Of a stretch of 64,000 nt of DNA, positions 54,456 through 64,000 are shown one piece after another (the first letter of the stretch is position 1; each line of letters starts with the position of its first letter). The position numbers were made by a program, and so were the translations under genes. Under the pieces are notes generated by a model. The model did no database searches. It worked only from the letters and a program-made list of their open reading frames with translations, and was not told the DNA's origin. Location: assembly GCF_000764305.2 (NCBI RefSeq), contig NW_025944539.1:682001-746000 (forward strand), in the 5' to 3' direction. The DNA is from Hyalella azteca (lineage: Eukaryota; Arthropoda; Malacostraca; Amphipoda; Hyalellidae).

Positions 54456-57400
54456 AGAACAAATGAATGATCTTTTACCCTGTATTACGCGCAAAGAATT
54501 GCGTGATGAATTCATGAGAACTGAATAACTTAGTTTCAGATCCAGTCATTGTTATTTCTAACGCATAATTCAGTAGATGACGAACTGTTGAGTTTTCTAG
54601 ATTAGAGACTCAATTGGCGATTATTTTCGACGAGGTATATTGTTGAGGTTGAAGATCAAAACCTGACTTGCGCTGATCCCGAAGAATTTTGTTGAATCTT
54701 TAGGTAATAAAGAAAAGTATGGAACATTGCTCGGACGGGCAAAAGGTACAGCGGAATTTTGCACATCTATGGAATGTTCTAGAACGTTCAAGAAGGTTGA
54801 GAAAGAATGGCCAGTTCTTGCAGATACATGGATAGTGTTCTCGAAAGTCGAAGAAAAACGTAGTTTCAACAGATCCATGACATTTTCTAGAACATTCAAG
54901 AAGTTAGAAGAGGAATAAAGGTTTCAAATATCACGTAATGTTCGAGAATAAGTTATAAGAAATATAGCCTTCGTTATGTTCTAGTGCTTATTAAAGATTT
55001 TCAGCGGGTCAACATCCGCAGCAGATTGGGGGATACTGTATTGATCCGAAATTCCTACGTTCCAGGAATCATCTCGAAAATATTTAATTTACCTGCTGTT
55101 ACATGACAATGTTGAACTAAAAAAAACATTCAGTGTAAAATTATTCACGATTTATTTAGGTACGGAAATCAGTTTCGAAGAATTGGCCACAGCGCTTTTA
55201 TTAAAATCTTATTTTAGAATTTAAAACTCACTACTCCAGAACAAGGGAAATTCCCAGGATAACCTCATGAAAAATGCTGTCATTAAAAGGCAGACTTAGC
55301 CACTGAATAGCAAGTAAATGTGTTGTATATTACTGCCCAATCAAACTCGATTCCCATAGTTGATCCGCAAGCAAATGATTTAAGCTCGATTATTGTCAGA
55401 CAATTCTAAGATGATCTACTATAGAATTTACAGCGGGTAATTAGAAAATGCAATGAGATAAGTAAGCACGATCCACACGACTGACAACAGCTTCTCAAGT
55501 TTGGGGCTTCAGTATGAAATTTATACATCCAAGATTATTAACAGTTAAATAGTATACAATACTTCTTACATGTCAAAGGTTCGGCTCAGTAATTCTAATG
55601 ACAGAATTTGTTGATAAATTGTTCTATTTTCATGTCATTCGTGGTTCGTGAAAGAACGTACAAATGACGGCAAGAATTATAACCGTTCTATCTGTTCCTG
55701 GTCTATAAATAAACTTCTAAAATGTTACAATTTTAAATATTCTAATACATTCAGATTAACGCAAATACAGCCAATATAACAGGTCGTTCTTCTTTATTTA
55801 CAAAATTAGATTTTCAAGTAAATCATAGAAAACTTTTAATTTATAAAACGCAAACAGAAAGAAAAGAGGCTCAACCGCGAAGAAAAATCTCAAACTGAAT
55901 TTCTTCAATCAAGAGGAAGATTAATATTAATTGGAAATAATGGGAATCATGGTGACAAAAAATGAGGTAAAAAAGATTGCGTTTCTCAGCGGAGATGAGA
56001 AAATCTCTCGCATTTGAGTTGCTATTTCTTCAGCGAAACATGAGATGTTATTTCTTCAGCGAAACATGGAAAATATACTGACCGACATACTTTTTCAAAG
56101 AAACTGTCACAGGCAACAGCAAAAGATAATCTAGTGCATCGTTTATGATCCTAACTTCAAAGCCAGTTTTTTTTGCAACCCGAACTTCAGTCTAGATTGT
56201 CAAATCCAGACGTCATTTAGCTCGTAAAACTTAAAAGTTAGGAATAATTGCATGAAAATTAGCACAAAAACGATTCTAAACTCAAAACGACGCACTGCAG
56301 AAAATGGTTGAATGTTACAGAAATTAAAATAAAATTATGATCGCGGAGATGCTTAATTTGATTGCTTTCTGGTCTCAATGGGATTATCATTACTCAAAGT
56401 ATCGCTACAGAGAAACAGAAAAAATATATAAGTTGAGATGACACAGGCTCGTTACAGCGATTTTTATCCACGACCATTAGCGCTTTTTTATATTGAAAAC
56501 ATCGAAAACATTCCGCTCAACATTATATCTTAATAGTGCATTAATTGACTACCAATAAACATCAAAACAAAATAATTTAGTTGAAACATGAGGGTTCATC
56601 ATGAAATTTCAGTAATTTTAAATAAGTAGCGCGAATAAAGCGATCAATCGGCATAAGTACTTCAACGAACAACCAGCGCAGATAAAAAGTAATATACAAA
56701 CTTCTAAATGCTTGCGAAGATAATGGGGAAAATTATATCTACTTAATTCCCGGGATTGTCTTACAAAACTGATGAAAAGAGTTTTAAAAATAAATATCTA
56801 ATATTTGTAGCAACATCTGAAAAGGTTATGTTCTCATATAACCGAGTAAATATCGTATACAATATTTGTATGAACACGGAAAAATAAATTCTATTGAATA
56901 GCTGAGAGGATCAAACAATTAACAGGCATGAAAATAAAAGTTGATATATCGGTTAAGTTAGTCGGTTATCCTAGCCAGTTCTTTTTAATTAGGTGCAACT
57001 TATAACTAATGTCCAATTATAAGCTTTAACTGATACATTTATTTTTGACATCACACCAAGTCTAATATTATTTGGTGCCCGCGTCCATATTATAAATACC
57101 TTAAATAATGAGAGAAAGAGAGACCAGATAAAACCTTACGCACTTAAACTTAGCTTAAGAAGACGTTAAACAGACAATTAACAGCACAAAATTCGACATA
57201 ACCTTGATATTTTGTCGGAGAAGCTCAGTCAAAACTATATCATAGGAGAAATTTTTTCTCGGCCTTATGGACATACTTTTCCGTCCTGAGCTTCCCAGCT
57301 TTTACATTCTTAGTTAATTTATCAGTATATTCTAAGTCATTATACGAATATCAGTACGGGCATTTATGTGCTTATGCACATAAATTCAAAGTCAGGAAAT

Positions 57401-57798
57401 ACATCATGATGAATGAGATACCATCAGTCAAATTCATGATGCATGAGCAACCAGAAGATAATGTACGATGTATGAGCTACCATTAGATAATTCATGATGT
57501 GTGAGCAACCATGAGATAAATATTATAACAAGACGAATTTCGTCATCAGGTTGGATACGTGGAGGCTTTGTTTGGCACATCAAAGTTCATTACGAAGAAA
57601 TAAAACAAACACGAGTAACGAACGAGCACATGGATCATATGGAAAATACGGCTCATGGGAGATGCAGTTCCGTGAATAGGGTTAAAAATCTTTGCGATGA
57701 ATCAAGTCTCCATTAAACTATAACGAAACTTCAGTACGGTAACAATTCTTCACTACGACATATAATTTGATAACGAACGTTCGTTTCAGCAATACGAC

Positions 57799-57804
57799 TT
57801 TATT
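57799..57804 (-). terminator. GluCl: Candidate GluCl poly(A) signal
   Basis: TTTATT on the + strand is AATAAA on the - strand, about 180 nt after the GluCl stop. A motif match only. Confidence 0.35.
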
Positions 57805-57983
57805 GCACAATAAACCAGCAGCATCTTTCGCTTACCAACAATTAGGGGATAAAGTAGTGAAGGGTTCTTTCTATTCAATAATACAACATTCTATCTCAAA
57901 CTGAAATGAGACTGAGGAGTGACATTATTTCGCGAGCATGATTTCTAATTAAAAATCTTTGCCACATTTCTAATTATATTAGA

Positions 57984-58409
57984 TTATAACTGCGCCTCTT
58001 TGAGATAACACGTCCAGTAGGCAATATTAAAGACAGTGAAGGCAACAGGAAAAGTTATCCTCGCTATGACGTCGATTCTTTTGCTCCTGTTGCAAAAGCG
58101 AGCCATGCAAGCACTCATCCCGCATCCTCCTGCGAGGAATGCTACAGGGTCTAGTTGTGATCGGCGGGAGAAAGATCCTCTGTTTAGGGATCCTCCGTTG
58201 CTGGAAATGGCGTCAGGGGGAAGAGTAGACCCTGGGCCGTTGATCAGTGGGGGGACCAGCGTGGGGAACAGGGTCGTGTCCCCAGGGGAGAAGCCTGGGT
58301 TGCCGGGGAATGGTGGGATTGCTTGGGGGTACGCAGCTACGGTGTGGAAGGCAGCGGCATAACGCGCGTCGCCGTTGCCAGTACAGCCAGCCATGTAACG
58401 CGCCCGTTG
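57984..58409 (-). CDS. GluCl: GluCl last exon: M3-M4 loop, TM4, stop
   Basis: 426 nt including TAA at 57984-57986; acceptor CGTATTTCCAG, phase 0. Starts QRARYMAGCTGNGDARYAAA, continues with a Pro/Gly/Ser loop, a Cys-containing patch GGCGMSACMARFCNRSKRID, then TM4 and the short end YLKEAQL. SKRIDVI-RITFP is the standard start of TM4 in GluCls. The segment ARYMAGCTGNGDARYAAA carries an internal ARY repeat. Confidence 0.9.
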   Translation of the reverse strand, partial: QRARYMAGCTGNGDARYAAAFHTVAAYPQAIPPFPGNPGFSPGDTTLFPTLVPPLINGPGSTLPPDAISSNGGSLNRGSFSRRSQLDPVAFLAGGCGMSACMARFCNRSKRIDVIARITFPVAFTVFNIAYWTCYLKEAQL

Positions 58410-61400
58410 CTGGAAATACGTATTGGGTTAACTGTTTTACCTCAAATTAGCGTATATGAATTATACATCTCTTAAAGACCATATACGTTCAAAGACTTTC
58501 CAGCGGCAGGCCCACTTGACTGAAAGGCTGATGATTACTGATAATCCTCCATTAGGGATCAGCTTACAGGAGTATTTTGTAAAGATAACGTGGTTTTTGT
58601 TTAGAAGCGGTCACTCGCAACTAAATATACGAAATAAATTTGATAACAGAGCTATCTCTCCTTGGTTCCCCCTCTCCTTTGTCACATTTGAATTAAATTG
58701 CACGAAATAAATAAATAAATAAGAACATGACATGTTATTCACGTACATCACACGACCGCGCGTTGAAATTTATGCAGCTTTTTATGATGGCAATCCTGTT
58801 GGTACCTGAACGCAATCATACAAAAATACAGAGTTCAAAGAAAAATGAATGCGTTAAAATTAAATAAGATTCATCATAAGGGGATGAATGGTAAACTAGG
58901 TCAAAATAAAAAAATCATCACCGATAAATTAAAATGAAATATGCATAAATTGTCATTGAAATAAACAAAACTTCATTGGAAAAAACTTCATACGCTCGAA
59001 AAAACTACACGCGATCAGTTAAAAATTGAAAAAAAAATCAAGCATTCCAAACTAAGCATGAACAGAATTTCATCCAATTAAAGTCTAACGCAACAGCTTC
59101 AATAAGAACCCAACTAAGCAGTTAACAGTTGCTAAAGTTTCTCTAGTCCTCGCAGGCCTCCATGGGCACAAAGAAAAGCTAGGAAGCTTTCCCTGCGCAC
59201 CTGTGGTCTGAGTCACCGAGGTACCACAAAACGGAATCCGCTTAATCAAGCGTCCTTTTAAAACAATTTCTAGCATCCCCGCCAAAATAAAAGGCTGGCT
59301 TTTTCCGTGATACCCTAAAAAAACGAGCGGCGGAAAACCTCAACCTTTCTAGGTTAATTTAATTTGTATTTTTGAAATAGCATAACTTCAGAGCAGGAAA
59401 AATTAAATTTAGCTATCAAAATAATAAAACGATGTTTCAACTCAAATGCAAATTTAGATATAACATAGCCGAAGAGTGATGTAGTTTTAATTCATATTGA
59501 AGTTCATGGAAGCTGTATTTGATAGCCCAGAAAATCGGCAGTATTAAATTTAATCTATATGAATGTAAAGCGTTCAACTTTTTAGTGTCAGTTCATATTT
59601 TATCAGTCGCATCAAAGGTAAACTGAGCGCTGAGATGGAACTTAAAAACACTGCTAAAAAATGTCATTTTAAAACTGCAACGGCATTCATAGTTAAAAAA
59701 GAACGGTAATCAATAAGTAAACAATATTACCTCATGTTAGGTTGGTAAAAATTGCATCAATCCAACTTGTAGGCCTATCTAATTATCAACATTATTTCTA
59801 CATCACCTCAAACGAAACAAATTTGGAAAAACAATTATTGAAAAAATTGAAATGATCCATTATGAAATTTTGCGCCTATTTTCATAATTAGCGTAGGTAA
59901 TATAACTACACTTGTGATACTTTACAGCACGACACATTTCTGAAATTATCTGCGACTTCAGATCACGTTCCTTTTGTTATCTGAAATTCGAGGTGAATAT
60001 TCTAGCAATACGGCATCAACATGTGCTGGGATTTGCAAGTTATATCACTCGTATTAATGTATCCAAGATGGACGGTCCATTTGTAAATAAGATGGCGCAG
60101 CATAAATTAGGGCTGCAAAGGCCAGCGTTTGTCGCGTGTTTGGTATCGCAAAGCTCAAACACACGCACCTGCTGAAGTTGCTGCTGCTGCATCTGCATGT
60201 CAAAGACAGTAAGAAGGCGCAGCATTTATTAGGGCTACAAAGGCCAGCGTTTGTCGCATGTTTGGTATCGCAAAGCTCAAACACACGCACCTGCTGAAGT
60301 TGCTGCTGCTGCATCTGCATGTCAAAGACAGTAAGAAGGCGCAGCATTTATTAGGGCTGCAAAGGCTAGCGTTTGTCGCATGTTTGGTAGCGCAAAGCTC
60401 AAACACACGCACCTGCTGAAGTTGCTGCTGCTGCATCTGCATGTCAAAGAGAGTGAGCTGCGAGTCCGTTTCCCAGCGTTGCCGCATCAGTTGTTGGTCT
60501 CTCTGGAAGTCCGACCGAGATGCGTAGTTGACAAGAGCGAACTCCAGCAGAGCTCCGAACACAAATGTTAGACAAGCTCCCGTCCACACATCGATAGCCT
60601 GAAGTCAACATGATAAACAGCAAACTATTAGTAAACTATAAACAGTAAAGATTGAATAAACAGTAAAATATTATGAATTATTGAACATTTACAACGGTCT
60701 CTGAATGAAACGCTCTCATGACTATACATGATACAGGAGAGAGCGGATGTTCAAAACTAGAACTCGAGAGGTATGAAAAAGGTGCAGATTTGAGTAGAAC
60801 AGCAATAATACCGAAATTTTATCATTTTGAACACCCAAGCGGAAAAATCCAGGAACGATATGAAGGAAGATTTTAACAGAAATAAAATTTTCCATTTCGT
60901 CATTCGAGATTGCAGCAGCAACATTTATAAAACGTCAACTTTATAAAATTATTTAATTGTGAGGTTCAGGAAAAATTGTTTCTTAGGTCCTTGCCAATCG
61001 TACCATGAACTTTGCTGCAAAGGAAACTATTTCCTGCAAAACAATTTAAAGTTATTCCGATGACGTCATGCGTGTAACAAATATAGCTTATAGCCCTCAA
61101 AAACTTGAAATCAGAAACGAGCGTTTTGCAGCCTATGACAAAACTATTATTAGACTTTAAAAACATTTGAAAAAATTACATTTCCCCTCATTTTTATAGA
61201 CATATATATGAAAAATTGAAAAATGCGTTTTATCACAAGAGATTCCCTTATCAGAATGAGGTTGTCCAACACGAAAGCAAAAATATATTATACATACAGC
61301 CAAAATGTATACACACAGGCAAAGACGAAATTTATTATTATTTTTATTTGTCAGATTGGAGTTGTATGGACGGTTGTCAGGTTAAAAAGCAAAAAAGTAT

Positions 61401-64000
61401 GGCTAGCAGGAAAGGTAAACTTCTCAGAAAGTTTTCTCCCGCGTACCGACTTTAGCACAGCAAATCGAATACCAGCCGATATCTCGAGCAAAAGGATCCA
61501 GTTTGTCGAGCAAAGACAAAATAAAGTTCACGTTGAGCAACGACTGAATAAAGTTCCCCAGACAAAAATGGTCGAGGATTTCGAGATTTTGGTTTGTAAA
61601 CAATTTAGAAACCTACAGGGGCTGTACTTTAAATAATAGTTAAGAGTTCATTATTCCGTCAGGAAATCACTAACGGCTTTTCAAGGGAAATTCACAATAA
61701 CAGATAAGAAATCGACCACCACGCGTATCGCGACTTAGATAGCTACGTGTACCTAGGACGCTATGTGTACGCAGGCCGCTACGTGTACTTAGGCACTGCA
61801 TATACTTAGGACACAACGTATACTTAAGACGTTACAAGCACTTATAGGCACGTTTTAAAAGTATGACTCCAGAGCTGCGAATATAGAACACGTTGCGAGC
61901 TGAAACTGACTTGTAAGTGATCCGTACATCGCATTGGTGAGCGGAACATCGAGGAAATTAGACGGATATTGAGGATATCGGAGCCACACCAGCGACTGCT
62001 CCTGATATATAGAGCACAGATAGAAACTTTGACATCATATATCAGCCATGATTCGAGTTCGGGCACTCGTGTGGAATGTAGGTTTTCATGAAATTTTGAT
62101 TATTTTACGAAAAAATTGCGAAACGTTCTTGCACAGCACGAAAAAATACAGATAATTTAATTAAGAGACAATTACGAATAGAAGGTCAGGAAGCAAAGAG
62201 TTAATCTTTAGATTATCGCCGGTGGCTATTTTTAATAATAAATGAGAGTAATCAAACGCAGAAGTCGTCACACAAATTTGCAACGCTACGGCTGATAACA
62301 AAATTGTAACAGCAAAATTACTAAAAAAATATGACTCAGTACTCACTGCAGTGAGTGACAGAGAGCGCATTTTCTCGTCGACGAAAACTTGAGGTCACGG
62401 ACAGACGGACGGACAGACGGACATACAGACAGACGGACATGGCGAGCACAATAGTGCATTTTTTCCATAAATGAGAAAATGCGCTAAAAACGCGGTAGTC
62501 ATCACCCGCATTGTATGCATCTTACTTATTAATTTAAAACAATTAGCTCAGTACAGACATAGGCACCACCACAAGGCCTAGATGCGAAAATATTGAATCA
62601 TCAACACCCAAGTTACTAAATATTTTAATTGTTGTTTGTAAATTTTTGAGCAGGAAAGAGAACCCCAATTACGGTTCAAAATTTTTAGCAAGAATTTCGA
62701 CATTTCGGGCGCCAGATGCACAGCTGAAACATTATCCAGGCAAGACTGGCACACATAATATTTACAGCCAAAATGAAGAGTAAAATTTCAAACAAAATTG
62801 TTCCCGACACCGACCGGGGCAGTAAAACGCTCTCTTTTAAATATGAAGCCGTTTCCTTAAAATGAAGAACAACCTGGAGCGAAGTTTTTAGGTATGATAA
62901 CTGCATGCGATGTTATGTTCTGTCGGAGAAAGTTTCTCGTAATAAATTAGTGAGAAAAGAACGAATTAATAAATAATGTGTAACTGCTGTTGGGCATCAT
63001 CATTTTTTAAATGAATGTTAAAGTCTTGAACTCAACGAAATATCGAGACCGTAAATGATTTTAATAAAAGGCTTGTTCGAAAAACGAGTTCGTTCAAATT
63101 AACTAAAAATACGAATGATAACGACTTATTTAAGCCGGGCTGCGAGTCAAAAAAAATTAATACGATAAAACGAGCCTGCAGTGATGTAATATATTCCCAA
63201 TTAAAACAATTTTGGATTAGCTGTTATTTGCGGAGAATGGCATTAGCAATATTGAAACAATCGTTATTGCTTTTATATGTAAATACCTCTGTAGCGCCGG
63301 AAAGTTTCATAAAAATCAATAAAATTAAAAAAAAGAATTATCTCTAAAATGCTAGGAGAGTTCAACAGGTATGATGGTGGCGGCTTAATTCAATACCGCC
63401 GTCGGGGTGCACATGTTCATTTTACTAGGTGCTATGTGCAGCGGAAATTCTCCCTTCGGTAAAAGACGACAGCGGAAAAACTTTGCATTTCTCACCTGGT
63501 TATTTTGGAAACCCGACACCGACCGTTTGATGGTCTTAAAACGATAAGTGGTAGGCGTTCCGCTAAAAAAATTCGCTCGAAAACTAATCAGATTGCTCGA
63601 GGTTAAAACTAAAACTCTGTATACCTTGTTATATGAGATGCTATGCATCTTGATACAGGCGGCAAAGGTTAGCTAAAAACTAAAATATGGTTACCTCGGA
63701 ATACGATACGGGCGGAAAGGGTAAGCTAAAAACAGGGTTACCTCAGAATACGATACGGGCGGTAAGATTAAGCTAAAAATAGAGTTACCTCAGAATACGA
63801 TACGGGCGGTCAGGGTAAGCTAAAAATTGTGTTACCTCAGAAAAAACGGACAGCAAGGGTTAGCTAAAAACAGGGTTACCTCAGAAAATTACGGGCAGCA
63901 AGGGTTAACTAAAAACTGGGTTACCTTGGTATACGAGACGGGTGGCAGGGATTGGTTGATGCCTGCGTTCTGAGTGCTCATGGTGAGCAGGGTGGTGACC
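57984..64000 (-). CDS. GluCl: Glutamate-gated chloride channel (GluCl), 3' part, continues beyond the right edge
   Basis: Cys-loop receptor subunit of the invertebrate inhibitory GluCl group; a plasma-membrane pentamer gated by glutamate and targeted by avermectins. Join on the minus strand: 64000-63925, 60598-60413, 58409-57984, phase 0 at both visible junctions; 228 residues plus stop. Order: end of TM2 and TM2-TM3 loop (VTTLLTMSTQNAGINQSLPP, VSYTK), TM3 (AIDVWTGACLTFVFGALLEF, ALVNYASRS), a long M3-M4 cytoplasmic loop with a Gln run and a Pro/Gly/Ser part, and TM4 (SKRIDVIARITFPVAFTVFN, IAYWTCYL) with a short tail. PPVSYTKAIDVWTG and FVFGALLEFALVNYASRS are typical of GluCl rather than RDL/GABA or histamine channels. 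The glycine in WTGACL, the TM3 position linked to avermectin sensitivity, is present. The ligand-binding domain lies outside the window. Confidence 0.9.
58410..60097. other. GluCl last intron, body
   Basis: AT-rich; no exon recognised. The 84-codon forward ORF at 58456 has no recognisable similarity or signals. Confidence 0.55.
60098..60450. repeat. 122-bp tandem array copying the GluCl TM3-exon end and donor
   Basis: The donor-side string ACCTGCTGAAGTTGCTGCTG (plus strand) occurs at 60167, 60289 and 60411 (the real exon). Each unit holds the last ~35 nt of the exon (CATGCAGATGCAGCAGCAGC...), the GTGCGT donor and ~85 bp of intron. The exon-derived part is identical in all three, so the duplication is recent or homogenised. 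Confidence 0.94.
60413..60598 (-). CDS. GluCl: GluCl exon: TM3 and first part of the M3-M4 loop
   Basis: 186 nt, 62 codons, phase 0 on both sides; acceptor TTGACTTCAG, donor CAGCAG|GTGCGT. Encodes AIDVWTGACLTFVFGALLEF, ALVNYASRSDFQRDQQLMRQ, then a Met/Gln-rich run DMQMQQQQLQQ. Its last ~35 nt and donor are repeated with a 122-bp period in the intron. Confidence 0.92.
60599..62329. other. GluCl intron between the TM2 and TM3 exons, part 1
   Basis: AT-rich. 61735-61825 has four short units of the type CTACGTGTACTTAGGACG. A 137-codon plus-strand ORF at 61223 has no recognisable features. Confidence 0.5.
62330..62490 (+). mobile_element. Dispersed repeat family A, copy in GluCl intron
   Basis: ATGACTCAGTACTCACTGCAG, GAGCGCATTTTCTCGTCGAC, a long ACAGACGGACGG core, and the end CATAAATGAGAAAATGCGCT. 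The plus orientation matches the copy at 3996. Confidence 0.82.
62491..63639. other. GluCl intron, part 2
   Basis: AT-rich, no exon recognised. Confidence 0.5.
63640..63930. repeat. 44-48 bp array derived from the GluCl TM2-exon end and donor
   Basis: GTTACCT (the reverse complement of the donor region AG|GTAAC) occurs at 63690, 63738, 63784, 63831 and 63875, and as the real donor at 63920. Units read GTTACCTCAGAATACGATAC, GGGCGG(T/C)AAGG, TTAGCTAAAAAC. The exon counterpart is GTTACCTTGGTATACGAGAC, GGGTGGCAGGG. Each unit therefore carries a diverged copy of ~30 nt of exon. Confidence 0.88.
63925..64000 (-). CDS. GluCl: GluCl exon (partial): end of TM2 and TM2-TM3 loop
   Basis: Reads G|VTTLLTMSTQNAGINQSLPP and VSYTK, then donor ACCAAG|GTAACC at 63924. 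LTM-T is the outer half of the pore-lining TM2. The exon enters from beyond the right edge. The donor and the last ~35 nt have degenerate tandem copies in the adjacent intron (63640-63920). Confidence 0.9.

Larger units (their letters stand above)
54195..57983. other. Intergenic region between convergent RPA2 and GluCl
   Basis: Contains the two 3' UTRs. 54770-54910 has repeated TTCTAGAACGTTCAAGAAG / TTCTAGAACATTCAAGAAG strings. 57400-57510 has three or four copies of a ATGATG(A/C)ATGAG(C/A)(A/T)ACCA motif. No third gene recognised. Confidence 0.55.

Noticed and set aside
61223..61636. 137-codon plus-strand ORF in the GluCl intron
   Set aside because: AT-rich, no recognisable domain, and antisense to the GluCl transcript. 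Its EQRQNKV/EQRLNKV repeat comes from a short local duplication.

Overview
The window is animal nuclear DNA, almost certainly from an arthropod and probably an insect. The genes are split by phase-matched GT/AG introns, the introns are AT-rich and several kb long, and one gene is a glutamate-gated chloride channel, a family confined to protostome invertebrates. There is no sign of bacterial or organellar sequence, and I found no complete rRNA or tRNA gene. I cannot name the species.

Layout. (1) 1459-19988, + strand: the 3' part of a NUAK-family (AMPK-related, LKB1-activated) protein kinase gene. It enters the window in the middle of the kinase domain, at the DFG motif. Ten exons can be placed with matching splice phases; one of them (12024-12176) is short and easy to miss. 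(2) 30736-38591, + strand: a 4.3 kb Ser-rich exon with no initiator ATG at its start, followed by two mutually exclusive candidate last exons (36244-36358 and 38093-38591). This block is either the long C-terminal tail of the NUAK gene or a separate gene starting near 27763; the linking exon is unresolved. (3) 42954-54194, + strand: a complete seven-exon RPA2 gene (replication protein A, 32 kDa subunit, predicted 266 aa). It starts with a 19-nt first coding exon and carries a decayed non-LTR retrotransposon in intron 2. (4) 57984-64000, - strand: the 3' part of a glutamate-gated chloride channel (end of TM2, TM2-TM3 loop, TM3, M3-M4 loop, TM4). It is convergent with RPA2 and runs off the right edge.

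The non-coding part is rich in tandem arrays, small dispersed elements and foldbacks. One 1.57 kb insertion has the ends and target duplication of a solo LTR, and its empty site survives next to it.

The most striking feature is where the tandem repeats sit. Many start exactly at, or copy across, an exon-intron junction, so the introns carry rows of decoy splice sites. This is seen in all three gene systems: NUAK exons 1, 2, 3, 6, 8 and 9, RPA2 exon 1, and both GluCl exons that have a visible donor. At NUAK exon 3 the duplication junction shows a 5-bp microhomology. I consider this recurrent junction-seeded duplication the main unexplained pattern in the window. The three gene products act in unrelated processes (kinase signalling, DNA replication and repair, inhibitory neurotransmission), and nothing suggests a shared function.
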